Notes: a model not told the origin generated them from the letters alone. A stretch of 18,430 nucleotides of DNA from Oscillospiraceae bacterium (GCA_015068335.1 SVKT01000019.1:1-18430), one strand, 5' to 3'; shown: positions 1 to 8,344, counted from the first letter of the stretch. Made by a program: numbers and translations.

Positions 1-1169
1 ACGAACACCTCGTCGGCGAACATATCGATTTTCAGGGAGTGGATATACTCCTCGGCGTCGGCGCCCTCCTGATTTTCCAGCAGGCGGCGCACCCACTCAT
101 AGCGTCCCTCGGTGCCCTCGCCCTGTCCGTTCTGCTTGTATTTCCAGTGGGCGGCAATACCGTATTCCGCGATCTCGTGCATCTCCCGGGTGCGGATCTG
201 CACCTCGAAGGGCAGGCCGTCCGGGCCGATGACGCTGGTGTGCAGGGACTGGTAGCCGTTGGGCTTGGGCGTGCCGATATAGTCCTTGAAGCGGCCCAGG
301 ATGGGCTTATACAGGTCGTGGATCACGCCCAGCACGTTGTAGCAGTCGCCCACGCCGTCCACGATGACGCGGAAAGCGAACAGGTCCAGGATCTCATCCA
401 GTCCTTTGTTCTGGTTGAACATCTTGCGGTAGATGGAGTAGGGGTGCTTCATACGGCCGTAGACGATGTGGGGAATGTTCAGTTCATCCAGCCGGTCGTC
501 GATCTGGATCTGGGTGCGGTTCATAAAGGCTTCGTATTCGTGGCTCTTGGATTCCAGCCGGGAGACGATCTCCGTGTAGCCCACAGGATCCAGATACTTT
601 AAGGACAGATCCTCCAACTCCCACTTGGCACGCTGCATACCCATACGGTGGGCAATGGGGGCGTAGATCTCCATCGTCTCCATCGATTTCAGTTTCTGCT
701 TCTCCGGAGACTGGTACTCCATCGTGCGCATATTGTGGAGCCGGTCAGAGATCTTGACCAGGATCACGCGGATGTCCTTACTCATTGCGATGAGCATCTT
801 CCGCAGGTTCTCCATCTGTTCGTCTTCCTTGGAGGCGTACTGGATGCGGGTCAGTTTGCTGACGCCCTCCACCAGATCGGCCACCGTGGGGGAAAACTGT
901 TTCGCCACCTCGTCATAGGTGACAGGGGTATCCTCAATGACGTCGTGTAGCAGGGCGGCGATGATGGACTCGGAGTCCAGCCGCTGCTCCGCCACGATCT
1001 GCGCCACGGACACGGGATGGGTCACGTAAGGTTCGCCGCTTTTGCGCTTCTGCCCCTCGTGGGCGCGTTCGGCCAGTTCAAATGCGGCGCGGATCTGTGC
1101 AAAGTCCGCAGCAGGGTTATACCCTCGAATGGTTTTTTCCAGCAGTTCCCACTGGTCTTGAAGCGTCAC
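1..1169 (-). CDS. rel: Bifunctional (p)ppGpp synthetase/hydrolase, 5' part (window edge cuts the 3' part)
   Basis: This cytoplasmic enzyme makes and degrades the stringent-response alarmone (p)ppGpp. The visible 389 residues cover the N-terminal HD hydrolase domain (His37, His51 and the HDVIED motif at 75-80) and the synthetase domain (YGRMKHPYSIYRK near 237-249, FAFRVIV near 264-270, RFKDYI at 293-298, NGYQSLHT at 304-311, FEVQIRT at 321-327). The RFKD version of the synthetase motif is the form known from bifunctional Rel/SpoT enzymes rather than synthetase-only RelA. Family members are about 730-740 residues, so the TGS and ACT regions lie beyond base 1. The start is a GTG at 1169-1167 that overlaps the recJ stop in a GTGA overlap, with an AGGTGA ribosome binding site just upstream inside recJ, so translation is probably coupled. 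It is co-transcribed with recJ. The apt gene that sits between recJ and rel in Bacillus subtilis is absent here. Confidence 0.96.
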   Translation of the reverse strand, partial: MTLQDQWELLEKTIRGYNPAADFAQIRAAFELAERAHEGQKRKSGEPYVTHPVSVAQIVAEQRLDSESIIAALLHDVIEDTPVTYDEVAKQFSPTVADLVEGVSKLTRIQYASKEDEQMENLRKMLIAMSKDIRVILVKISDRLHNMRTMEYQSPEKQKLKSMETMEIYAPIAHRMGMQRAKWELEDLSLKYLDPVGYTEIVSRLESKSHEYEAFMNRTQIQIDDRLDELNIPHIVYGRMKHPYSIYRKMFNQNKGLDEILDLFAFRVIVDGVGDCYNVLGVIHDLYKPILGRFKDYIGTPKPNGYQSLHTSVIGPDGLPFEVQIRTREMHEIAEYGIAAHWKYKQNGQGEGTEGRYEWVRRLLENQEGADAEEYIHSLKIDMFADEVF

Positions 1170-3277
1170 GGCAAATCACCTCGATTCTGAAAGGCAGTTC
1201 CTGTTTGGAGCCGCAGCAAATAGGTGCAGGCGGCCAGGTCCACCTTGCCCTGTACGGGATTCAAATGCATCGTCAGCGTATCGCCCTGCTGTACGCGGGT
1301 CAGCAGGCCCCGCTCGTGGAACACTTCCAGCGCCAGCGCCGCACGGAGGAAGTTCTCTCCGGTCCCGTTCTCCGCGGCGGCATCCCGTGCCAGTTGCCGC
1401 AGGAAGGGAAGGTGTTCCGTTTCCAGTTTTCCGCCCCGCAACTGCCGTTCCAGCACGCGCCAGTAAGGCACCAACTGATCCCGGGTGGTTTGCAGGCGGC
1501 TGGCCTCCTGGGGAGAAACCGGTCCGCCCTCCACAAGACGGTTCAGCAGTGCCAGCGCCTCCGCCTGATGGCGGCTGGGCGTCAGGGAGGGGCGAATGTC
1601 CACCAACTGCATTTGCAGCGTGGTGTTGCCGCGGAAGGTGTTGGCTTGCAGGTAGAAGGCGGCGTCCACCCGCATACCGGGCAGAATGCCGCACTCCTCC
1701 TCGTTGACGGAGAAGAAGATGGCGTCAAAGCGGCAGGTGCCCTTGGTGAGCCGCAGTTTCAGGTGCCGGCCCTGGCCCACGGTCTGGATGGATTCCGCCG
1801 TGGCGCCCAGCAGGGCGAACACCGGCCGGGGATTGCCCGCGCCGTAGGGTTCCAGATGCCCCAGCGCCTCCACCTGTTCCAGCGTCACCTCGCCGGGGCA
1901 GACGATGGCAGCGTCCACTTCCAAAGAGGACACCGGCAGTTCTCCGCCGGTGGCGGAGCGTACATAGCGGTTCATACGGGTGCGGAAGGCATCGATATTG
2001 TTCTCGGCAATCGTAAAGCCCGCCGCCAGTTCGTGGCCGCCGAAGCCCTCCAACAGATCAGAGCAGGATTCCAGCGCGGCAAACAGATTCAGTCCGCCGT
2101 AGGAGCGGCAGGAGCCCTTGCCCGCGCCGTCTTTCAGGTGGATCATAAAACTGGGGCAGGAGTACTTTTCACTCAAACGGGAGGCAACGATGCCCACCAC
2201 GCCCTGATGCCAGTCTTCGCTGGAAAGCACCAGCGCACTGCGCTCCTCGGCGCGCAGTTTTTCGATCTGGCTGATGGCGTCAGCGCAGATGGCGGCTTCC
2301 ACCGCCTGCCGTTCCCGGTTCAGTTCGCACAGTTCCCGGGCCAGCGCTTCGGCCCGGGCGGGATCGTCGGTTTCCAGCAGGTCGGCTGCCAGATCCGCCG
2401 CACCCATACGGCCGGCGGCGTTGATGCGGGGGGAGAGAACGAAGCCGATCTGGATGGAGGTGATGGGCTTGCCCAACAATCCCGCCTCTTTCAGCAGGGC
2501 GTGAACGCCCACAAAATCCGTGTGGTTCAGGGCTTCCAGGCCGCAGGAGACGATGGTGCGGTTTTCGCCCTCCATACGCATCACGTCGGCAATGGTGCCG
2601 ATGGCGGCCAGGGTGCAGTAGCGGGCGAACAGGGCGCCCTCCCGGTTCTCGCCGCCCAGGGCCAGCACCAGTTTCAGCGCCACGCCTACGCCGGCAAGAT
2701 GCTTGAAGGGATAGGGGCAGTCGGCGCGGTGGGGATCCACCACCGCCACGGCGTCCGGCAGTTGCTCCTTGCACTCGTGGTGGTCGGTGACCACCACATC
2801 CATCCCCAGAGAATTGGCAAAGGCCACTTCCTCGTTGCCGGTGATGCCGCAGTCCACGGTGATCATCAGCGTGGCGCCCTGATCGTGCAGGCCCTGAATG
2901 GCCTCGCGGCTGAGGCCGTAGCCATCCTCGATGCGGCGGGGAATATAGCGCAGGCAGCGGGCGCCGCAGTTTTTCAGGTAGTCCATCAGCAGCACCGTGG
3001 AGGTGATGCCATCCACATCGTAGTCGCCGAATACGGCGATGGTCTCGCCGTCGGCAATGGCGCGCTGGATGCGGCTGACCGCCTTGTCCATATCGCGCAT
3101 CAGCATCGGGGAGATGGTCAGACTGCGCTCCTGTTCCAGGAATTCCGCAGCGGCCTCCGGCGCGGAAATGCCTCGTGCAGCAAGGGTCAGCGCCAGCAGA
3201 TAGGGATAGCCCGCGTTTTGCAGAAGGGCCACATCCGCTTCTGCCGGTGCGCCGATATTCCATTTCTTGAACTTCAC
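1166..3277 (-). CDS. recJ: Single-stranded-DNA-specific exonuclease RecJ
   Basis: RecJ degrades single-stranded DNA 5' to 3' in recombination and repair. The 703-residue product carries the DHH phosphoesterase motifs in order: DYDVDG at 85-90, DCG at 142-144, DHH at 165-167 and VVDPHR at 179-184, then Asp231 in the DVMR segment. The DHHA1/nucleotide-binding part follows, with WHQGVVGIVASRL at 356-368 and GGHELAAGF at 413-421. It is longer than the 577-residue E. coli protein because of a C-terminal extension typical of Bacillota RecJ (about 780 residues in B. subtilis). The start is GTG at 3277-3275, with an AAGGAGGG ribosome binding site six bases upstream. It is the first gene of a recJ-rel operon driven by the promoter at 3329-3357. 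A 742-codon open frame on the opposite strand is a shadow of this gene. Confidence 0.97.
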   Translation of the reverse strand: MKFKKWNIGAPAEADVALLQNAGYPYLLALTLAARGISAPEAAAEFLEQERSLTISPMLMRDMDKAVSRIQRAIADGETIAVFGDYDVDGITSTVLLMDYLKNCGARCLRYIPRRIEDGYGLSREAIQGLHDQGATLMITVDCGITGNEEVAFANSLGMDVVVTDHHECKEQLPDAVAVVDPHRADCPYPFKHLAGVGVALKLVLALGGENREGALFARYCTLAAIGTIADVMRMEGENRTIVSCGLEALNHTDFVGVHALLKEAGLLGKPITSIQIGFVLSPRINAAGRMGAADLAADLLETDDPARAEALARELCELNRERQAVEAAICADAISQIEKLRAEERSALVLSSEDWHQGVVGIVASRLSEKYSCPSFMIHLKDGAGKGSCRSYGGLNLFAALESCSDLLEGFGGHELAAGFTIAENNIDAFRTRMNRYVRSATGGELPVSSLEVDAAIVCPGEVTLEQVEALGHLEPYGAGNPRPVFALLGATAESIQTVGQGRHLKLRLTKGTCRFDAIFFSVNEEECGILPGMRVDAAFYLQANTFRGNTTLQMQLVDIRPSLTPSRHQAEALALLNRLVEGGPVSPQEASRLQTTRDQLVPYWRVLERQLRGGKLETEHLPFLRQLARDAAAENGTGENFLRAALALEVFHERGLLTRVQQGDTLTMHLNPVQGKVDLAACTYLLRLQTGTAFQNRGDLP

Positions 3278-3328
3278 GGACAGCCCTCCTTTCCAGAAAC
3301 TCGACTATGAAGCCACTATAACTATTTT

Positions 3329-3357
3329 ATTATAACAGAAAACACCCGTCAGGTAAA
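3329..3357 (-). promoter_or_regulatory. Housekeeping (sigma-A type) promoter of recJ-rel
   Basis: On the minus strand, TTTACC (3357-3352) and a perfect TATAAT (3334-3329) are separated by exactly 17 bases. Transcription would start about 45 bases before the recJ GTG. The rest of 3358-3473 shows no gene. Confidence 0.7.
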
Positions 3358-3473
3358 GCACAAATCTCCTCCGGCCTTGTAAATCAGGCACTTTGACGGA
3401 TTTTCTCCCCGGCGTCCGCCGCCGCTTTGGCCCTCGGCGAAAGGGAACGGAGCCGCCGACGCGGCTTTTGGGT

Positions 3474-3504
3474 AAAAAAAGCCTCCGTCCCGGAGGACGG
3501 AGGC
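3474..3504 (-). terminator. Intrinsic terminator of the small P-loop gene
   Basis: On the minus strand a perfect 10-base-pair stem (GCCTCCGTCC / GGACGGAGGC, loop TCCG) is followed directly by seven T. It lies 17 bases after the stop codon of the 136-residue P-loop protein and isolates it from recJ. Confidence 0.9.
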
Positions 3505-3520
3505 TTGCCTGAGCCATTTA

Positions 3521-3931
3521 TTACAGATACTTCTTGATGCCTTCGGAGGCAACAGAGGGCTCCGCGCTGATGGTGGCGGTGAATTTCAGGTTGTTCTTCT
3601 CGCCGAACGCATCCAGCCAGTTCAGGAACTCCTCGGTATCCTTGTCGATGTCCTGACCGACGATCTTGCACAGATTGTCGATAAACACATAGGTGATGTC
3701 ATAATTGCCGGCATACAGACCGCTGATAAAGCCGCGCATCAGTTCATAACTGTTCAGTTTGTACTCCTCCGCGTCGATGAGGCGGATGTTGTAGTGGATA
3801 TCATAGGTCATATTGCGGTTGGCCTCGATGCAAACGACATTGCCGGGCTCGTCTTTCGCCGCGTTGTTGATCATTTCAATGAGCTGCTTGGTCTTGCCGG
3901 AACCCTTTACGCCCATAATCAGTCTAACCAT
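3521..3931 (-). CDS. Small P-loop NTPase-like protein, function unknown
   Basis: The 136-residue protein starts MVRLIMGVKGSGKTKQ: a Walker A motif GVKGSGKT at residues 7-14 directly after a beta strand. A Walker-B-like strand YVFIDN lies at 81-86. The order (P-loop, Walker B, then an amphipathic helix and a strand FTATIS near 117-122) suggests a minimal P-loop fold of the thymidine-kinase or AAA type, but I do not recognise a named family and give no function. The start is ATG with an AGGAGTGA ribosome binding site. It stands alone, with its own promoter (3982-4010) and its own terminator (3474-3504). Codon use is less GC-biased at third positions than in the neighbouring genes. At about half the size of most P-loop enzymes, it may act with a partner or simply bind nucleotide. 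Confidence 0.85.
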   Translation of the reverse strand: MVRLIMGVKGSGKTKQLIEMINNAAKDEPGNVVCIEANRNMTYDIHYNIRLIDAEEYKLNSYELMRGFISGLYAGNYDITYVFIDNLCKIVGQDIDKDTEEFLNWLDAFGEKNNLKFTATISAEPSVASEGIKKYL

Positions 3932-3981
3932 AGTAAATCACTCCTGTCATTTTTTGCTGCAAGTGGTACTTTGCTGAAATT

Positions 3982-4010
3982 AGCATAGCACAGTCATTTG
4001 AAAAAAACAA
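3982..4010 (-). promoter_or_regulatory. Promoter of the small P-loop gene
   Basis: On the minus strand, TTGTTT (4010-4005) and TATGCT (3987-3982) are 17 bases apart, about 50 bases before the ATG. No clear terminator of pgi is visible in the remaining bases 4011-4072, so some read-through from pgi is possible. Confidence 0.5.
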
Positions 4011-4072
4011 TGCAAAAAAGCAAATTCGCAGCATCTTTCTTGCAATTGTGCGGGAAGTGCCGCCCCAGAGGC

Positions 4073-5407
4073 TTATTTGTTCAGTTTGGCTTCCAGTTCG
4101 GCGCGTCTTTCCTCGTAGCCCGGCTTGCCCAGCAGGGCGAACATATTCTTCTTGTAGGCCTCCACGCCGGGCTGGTCGAAGGGGTTCACGCCCAGAAGAT
4201 ACCCGGACAGGCCGCAGGCATACTCGAAGAAGTAGATCAGTTGTCCCAGATCCGCGGCGGACTTGCCGTCGGTCTCAACGATCAGGTTGGGCACGCCGCC
4301 CTCGTGGTGCGCCAGCAGGGTACCGTCCATCGCGCGGTCGCGGATGAAGTCCATACTCTTGCCGGCAAGGAAGTTCAATCCGTCGCCGTCGGCCTCGTCC
4401 CGGGGGACATAGCACTGGCGGTCGGAGGCGCCCAGCCGCACCACGGTCTCAAAGAGGATGCGCTGGCCTTCCTGGATGTACTGACCCATAGAGTGCAGGT
4501 CGGCGGTGAAATCCACGCTGGCAGGGAAGATGCCCTTGCCGTCCTTGCCTTCGCTCTCGCCGTAGAGTTGCTTCCACCACTCGCTCATAAAGCGGAAGGC
4601 GGGGTCATAGCAGGCCAGGATCTCAATGGGATAGCCCGCGGAATACAGGGCATAGCGGGCGGCGGCGTACTTCCACGCGGGGCAGGCATAGGTGCCCTTG
4701 GCGCAGTTTTCCATCATCTCGGCGGCGCCGGCCATCAGGGCGCGGATGTCCACGCCGGTCACGGCGATGGGCAGCAGGCCCACGGCAGTCAGCACGGAAT
4801 AGCGGCCGCCCACATCATCGGGCACCACAAAGGTCTCCCAGCCCTCGGCGTCCGCCAAAGACTTCAATGCACCGCGGGCCTTGTCGGTGGTGGCGTAGAT
4901 GCGCTTGCCAGCCTCTTCCTTGCCGTATTTCTTCTCCAGCGCCTCCCGGAAGAAGCGGAAGGCCACGGCAGGCTCGGTGGTGGTGCCGGACTTGGAGATC
5001 ACGTTGACGGAGAAGTCCACGCCGTCCAGCAGGTCCAGCACTTCCTGCATCGCGTCGGAGGACAGACCGTTGCCCACGAAGTAGACGTTGGGCGTGTCCT
5101 TCTTTTTCAGGTTATAGTTGGGGGAGCAGAGGCAGTCGATGACGCCCCGGGCACCCAGATAACTGCCGCCGATGCCGATGACCACCAGCGCCTGCGAGTT
5201 GCTGCGGATGCGGGCGGCAGCCGCCTCGATGCGGGCAAACTCCTCCTTGTCATAATCCCGGGGAAGGTGGACCCAGCCGGTAAATTCGCCGCCGGCGCCG
5301 CTGGCAGTTTGCAGTTTTTCTTCCGCCGCCTTCAAGCCGGCTTCCAGCGCCGCCTCATAAGGCTCGGTCAGGAACGCTTGCAGTTCAAACAGTTTTACAT
5401 TCAGCAT
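4073..5407 (-). CDS. pgi: Glucose-6-phosphate isomerase
   Basis: Pgi interconverts glucose-6-phosphate and fructose-6-phosphate in cytoplasmic glycolysis and gluconeogenesis. The 444-residue product has the length of the short Gram-positive type. Two SIS-type sugar-binding halves are visible: GIGGSYLG at 78-85 and SKSGTTTE at 138-145. The catalytic Glu285 lies in YGESEG, His306 in HSMGQY, and the C-terminal signature DQPGVEAYKK at 411-420 carries the active-site lysine. The open frame extends 55 codons further upstream, but those residues are not Pgi-like. The ATG at 5407-5405 has an AAAGGAA ribosome binding site nine bases away and lies about 48 bases after a good promoter, so it is the chosen start. 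The gene appears monocistronic. Confidence 0.97.
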   Translation of the reverse strand: MLNVKLFELQAFLTEPYEAALEAGLKAAEEKLQTASGAGGEFTGWVHLPRDYDKEEFARIEAAAARIRSNSQALVVIGIGGSYLGARGVIDCLCSPNYNLKKKDTPNVYFVGNGLSSDAMQEVLDLLDGVDFSVNVISKSGTTTEPAVAFRFFREALEKKYGKEEAGKRIYATTDKARGALKSLADAEGWETFVVPDDVGGRYSVLTAVGLLPIAVTGVDIRALMAGAAEMMENCAKGTYACPAWKYAAARYALYSAGYPIEILACYDPAFRFMSEWWKQLYGESEGKDGKGIFPASVDFTADLHSMGQYIQEGQRILFETVVRLGASDRQCYVPRDEADGDGLNFLAGKSMDFIRDRAMDGTLLAHHEGGVPNLIVETDGKSAADLGQLIYFFEYACGLSGYLLGVNPFDQPGVEAYKKNMFALLGKPGYEERRAELEAKLNK

Positions 5408-5454
5408 AGGATGGTGTTCCTTTCTTTTCACTGTCTTTGCCTTTTGTTGGAAAA

Positions 5455-5483
5455 AGTATATCATTTCCCCCGCGCCGCGGCAA
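5455..5483 (-). promoter_or_regulatory. Promoter of pgi (extended -10)
   Basis: On the minus strand, TTGCCG (5483-5478), a 17-base spacer and TATACT (5460-5455) are preceded by the TGA of an extended -10 element. Confidence 0.65.
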
Positions 5484-5533
5484 GCAGAATCCGTCGAAGG
5501 AGCAAAAAAAGCCCGTTTCCGTGCCGTCCGGAA

Positions 5534-5569
5534 ACAAACCGCCCCGAAAGACCGTAGTCCTCCGGGGCG
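5534..5569 (-). terminator. Probable terminator of dacF
   Basis: On the minus strand, just after the dacF stop, CGCCCCG pairs with CGGGGCG around an inner GAC/GTC helix. The tail is GTTTGTTT rather than a clean T run, so efficiency is uncertain. Confidence 0.5.
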
Positions 5570-5578
5570 CAATCTTTA

Positions 5579-6712
5579 TCACACAGACAGGAACGCCATC
5601 CGCAGCAGCCGCGCCAGCATCTGCCCATAGGTGATGCGGGGCACGTCTTCTCCCGCGATCAGCGGGATCTCCGCCAGCACCGCTTCTCCGGAGGTCACCG
5701 TCAGCGTGCCGAGCCGCATTCCTTTGGCCACAGGCGCTTCCACGCACTCCGCCAGCGTCACCGTCTGGGCCAGATTTGCCGCCTGCGCCTTTTCCAGCAG
5801 CAGCGCCGAGCCGCCCTCCATCACCGGCTGCACCGTGGCCTGGGTGCCCAGCGTCACCGGGATCGGCGGCAGCGCCGCCTCCGGCGAGATGTGTTTGAGC
5901 GCATAGGTGGAAAAGCCGTGGTTCAGCAGCACCTTTGCATCCTCAAAGCGCTGGGCGGAGGTGGCGTCCTTCATAATGACGGCGATCAGTTCCATCCCGT
6001 CCCGCTCCGCCGTGCCGGAAAGGCAGTAGAGCGCGTTGTCCGTGGAGCCGGTCTTCAAGCCCGTGGCCCCCTCGTAGAAGCGGATGAGTTTGTTGGTGTT
6101 TACCAGTTCCGACGCGCCGCCGCGCAACGTGTCCATCCAGATGGTGGTATACTGCCGCAGTTCCGGGTGGTGCAGGATCAGTTCCCGGCTCATCACCGCA
6201 ATATCATAGGCCGAGGAGAGATGCCCCTCCGCCGGCAGTCCGGTTGCGTTTTTGAAGGTGGTGTCGTTCATCCCCAGTTCCCGGGCCCGTTGGTTCATCC
6301 GCTCCACGAAGGCGCCTTCGCTGCCGGAGACCGCCTCGCCCAGCGCCACAGCGCAGTCGTTGGCGGAGACCACGCAGACGGCCTTCACCATATCCTGCAC
6401 CGACATCTGCTCGTTTTCTTTCAGCCAGATCTGGCTGCCGCCCATAGAGCAGGCGTGGGCGGAGGCGGTGATGATCGTGTCCCACGCCAGCACGCCGGCG
6501 TCGATGGCCTCCATTGTCAGCAGCAGCGTCATCACCTTCGTGACGCTGGCGGGTTCCAGCCGGGCGTGCTCGTCCTTGGTGTAGAGGACGGTCCCGGTCT
6601 CTTTCTCCATCAGGATCGCGGAGGGCGCCGCCACCTCCACCGCCTCCGCGGGCAATTCCAGCGTCAGCACGGCACACAGTACCGCACACAGCAGGGCAAA
6701 CATTCTTTTCAT
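5579..6712 (-). CDS. dacF: D-alanyl-D-alanine carboxypeptidase (penicillin-binding protein, S11 family)
   Basis: This serine DD-peptidase removes the terminal D-alanine from peptidoglycan pentapeptides outside the membrane. The 377-residue product begins with a signal peptide (MKRM, a hydrophobic stretch to about residue 20, likely cleavage after AEA). It carries all three penicillin-binding motifs: SVTK at 56-59 (nucleophile Ser56), SAN at 116-118 and KTG at 220-222. A C-terminal beta-rich domain and a terminal amphipathic helix (GQMLARLLRMAFLSV) fit membrane anchoring as in PBP5-like enzymes. The open frame runs 160 codons further upstream but that part is shadow. The ATG at 6712 has a GGGGGA ribosome binding site and starts the signal peptide. 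The name dacF follows the Bacillota sporulation-associated homologue and is by similarity. A GCATA/CATAGAAT pair (6767-6763 and 6746-6739) could be a sporulation-type promoter, weakly supported. Confidence 0.92.
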   Translation of the reverse strand: MKRMFALLCAVLCAVLTLELPAEAVEVAAPSAILMEKETGTVLYTKDEHARLEPASVTKVMTLLLTMEAIDAGVLAWDTIITASAHACSMGGSQIWLKENEQMSVQDMVKAVCVVSANDCAVALGEAVSGSEGAFVERMNQRARELGMNDTTFKNATGLPAEGHLSSAYDIAVMSRELILHHPELRQYTTIWMDTLRGGASELVNTNKLIRFYEGATGLKTGSTDNALYCLSGTAERDGMELIAVIMKDATSAQRFEDAKVLLNHGFSTYALKHISPEAALPPIPVTLGTQATVQPVMEGGSALLLEKAQAANLAQTVTLAECVEAPVAKGMRLGTLTVTSGEAVLAEIPLIAGEDVPRITYGQMLARLLRMAFLSV

Positions 6713-6767
6713 AACAATCCCCCTTTTTCCGTTACCGGATTCTATGAAAACAAACAGGGGGGTATGC

Positions 6768-6799
6768 AAAAAACATCCCGCCGGAGCGTTCCGGCGGGA
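6768..6799 (-). terminator. Intrinsic terminator of the acetyltransferase-membrane protein unit
   Basis: A perfect 10-base-pair minus-strand stem (TCCCGCCGGA / TCCGGCGGGA, four-base loop) is followed by TG and six T. It lies 14 bases after the stop of the membrane-protein gene at 6814. Confidence 0.88.
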
Positions 6800-6813
6800 C
6801 GGGGCGTTCGAAT

Positions 6814-7467
6814 TCAGACCGTCTGTCCGCGGATACGGCGCAGGGTCTCCGGCAGATTTTCCTGATGGACCTCCGCCGCCCGGAAGCGGAAGAGGGCAAA
6901 GTTGAGATTGAACAGGGCGCCGATGCCCACGGCGGTGATGACGGTGCCGATGCCCACCTGTCCGCCCAGCAGCCAGCCCACCAGAACGGCCAGCAGTTCC
7001 ACCACGGAACGGCAGAGGCCCACCGAGCGGCCCGTCTTGCGGGAGAGCACCACCATCAGCGCGTCCCGGGGGCCGCTGCCCAGGGCGCTGGTCATATAAA
7101 ACCACGTGCCCACCGCCAGCAGTTCCATCCCGGCAAAAAGCACCAGGAGCCCGCCGCCCGCGGACTGCATTTGGGGGAACCATCCCGTCCACAGGAAAAA
7201 GTCCACCACATACGGGCAGAAGAAAATGTTGGCCAGCGTGCCGATGCCGAAACTTTCGCCGCAGAGGATGGCAACGGCAATGACCGCCGCGCCCACCAGC
7301 ATAGCGGCGGTGCCGTAGGTCATCCTAAAAAAGAGGGACATCCCGTTTTGCAGCACGCTCCACGGTTCCAGCCCGATGTTGGCTTGCAGCATCAGGGTGA
7401 TGCCCACAGCGCTGATGGTAAGTCCCGCCAGCAGGACGCCGATGCGTTTTGCGTATTCACGAGCCAA
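6814..7467 (-). CDS. YczE/YitT-type integral membrane protein
   Basis: This 217-residue membrane protein has about five or six hydrophobic segments: near residues 9-30, 53-72, 80-96, 105-125 and 152-190. The opening motif RIGVLLAGLTISAVGITLMLQANIG and the segment LGSGPRDALMVVLSRKTGRSVG match my recollection of the YczE/YyaS/YitT group of Bacillota membrane proteins. Their biochemical role is not established, so no function is assigned. The start is an inferred TTG at 7467-7465 with an AAGGTGA ribosome binding site five bases upstream; no ATG lies in a suitable place. It follows the GNAT gene by 36 bases with no promoter visible between them, so the two are likely co-transcribed and end at the terminator at 6768-6799. 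Confidence 0.82.
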   Translation of the reverse strand: MAREYAKRIGVLLAGLTISAVGITLMLQANIGLEPWSVLQNGMSLFFRMTYGTAAMLVGAAVIAVAILCGESFGIGTLANIFFCPYVVDFFLWTGWFPQMQSAGGGLLVLFAGMELLAVGTWFYMTSALGSGPRDALMVVLSRKTGRSVGLCRSVVELLAVLVGWLLGGQVGIGTVITAVGIGALFNLNFALFRFRAAEVHQENLPETLRRIRGQTV

Positions 7468-7503
7468 GAGAGGTCACCTTCCGTTTGTTGCAGAATCAGC
7501 GGT

Positions 7504-8277
7504 TCACAGGTACAGTTCGCCCCAGCGGCCGCAGGGTTCAAAGCCGATCTTTCGATACAGTTCCGCCACGGCGTCATAGCCGGAGATCAGGCGGGGCGTC
7601 TTGCCCTTTTCCTGAATGCGCCGCACCAGAAAGCGGCTGATGCGGCTGCCAAGCCCCCGGTGGCGGTACTCCGGCACCACGGCCACCGCCGCGATGACGC
7701 CGCATTCGTCATCCTCAGACACAATGCAGCCCGTGCCAACAACTTCGCCGTCCACGGTCAGTTGATACAGTTCCATCAATCCGCGGTCCAGTTTCTGCCG
7801 CAGGTCGGCAGACCACGTTTCAAAGGTCAGGTGGGTGCGGTAATATTCGTGGCTGCGCTGCAAAACGTCAAACACCTTCTCCACATCGCCTGTGGAAATA
7901 TCCGGGAACGCTTCCTCCACGGCGCCGCCGCGGTACACCATATAATAAGAACGCTCCGTGACGCCGCCCAGCAGGGTTTGCAGCGCCTCACACAGCGCCC
8001 AGTGGGTATCCACCTCCCGGACGCCCCGCGCCCGGATAAACGCCGCGAGTTCGCCGGCGCCGGCCTCCGGCGCGGCAGAGAGGGTCAGCACGGCCCCCGC
8101 CAGATACAGCGCCGCAGCGGGCGCACCGCTTTCCATAAGGACATAAAACTCCGCCCGGGGATCCTCCCAGCCGTAGGCGCGCATAGCCGTCAGGGCTTTG
8201 GAGCCGTAAATGCGGTCAAATCCGCAGGCGGTGATAAATGCGTCTGCCGGGGCTCCGGCGCTCAGTCGAATCAGCAT
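7504..8277 (-). CDS. GNAT-family N-acetyltransferase
   Basis: The 257-residue protein has a clear C-terminal GNAT domain. The acetyl-CoA pyrophosphate loop lies in VAVVPEYRHRGLGSRI at about 198-213 (pattern R/Q-x-x-G-x-G/A), preceded by the strand CGVIAAVAV and followed by a GF-containing end (YRKIGFEPCGRWGELYL). The N-terminal half (1-120) looks like a degenerate second GNAT-like module, an arrangement seen in two-domain acetyltransferases. The substrate cannot be read from the sequence. The ATG at 8277 is chosen because AAAGGAGG lies seven bases upstream; the longer open frame reads through the preceding hairpin. It lies downstream of the regulator gene and upstream of the YczE-type gene on the same strand. 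Confidence 0.87.
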   Translation of the reverse strand: MLIRLSAGAPADAFITACGFDRIYGSKALTAMRAYGWEDPRAEFYVLMESGAPAAALYLAGAVLTLSAAPEAGAGELAAFIRARGVREVDTHWALCEALQTLLGGVTERSYYMVYRGGAVEEAFPDISTGDVEKVFDVLQRSHEYYRTHLTFETWSADLRQKLDRGLMELYQLTVDGEVVGTGCIVSEDDECGVIAAVAVVPEYRHRGLGSRISRFLVRRIQEKGKTPRLISGYDAVAELYRKIGFEPCGRWGELYL

Positions 8278-8305
8278 CGTTTGTCCTCCTTTGGGGCTCC
8301 TTGCG

Positions 8306-8333
8306 GCAAAAGCGGGCTTTCGCCCGCTTTTGC
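8306..8333 (-). terminator. Symmetric hairpin between regulator and GNAT gene (terminator-like)
   Basis: A perfect 12-base-pair stem (GCAAAAGCGGGC / GCCCGCTTTTGC) closes a GAAA tetraloop on the minus strand. Taken as GCGGGC/GCCCGC followed by TTTT it resembles a short bidirectional terminator. It sits between the regulator stop (8345) and the GNAT ribosome binding site, leaving no room for a promoter after it. Confidence 0.6.
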
Positions 8334-8344
8334 TGATGGTCGGT

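Noticed and set aside
1082..3310. A 742-codon plus-strand open frame opposite recJ
   Set aside because: It is the mirror of a well-supported gene; composition is rich in His, Gln, Gly and Ala without domain motifs, as expected from antisense of GC-rich coding DNA.
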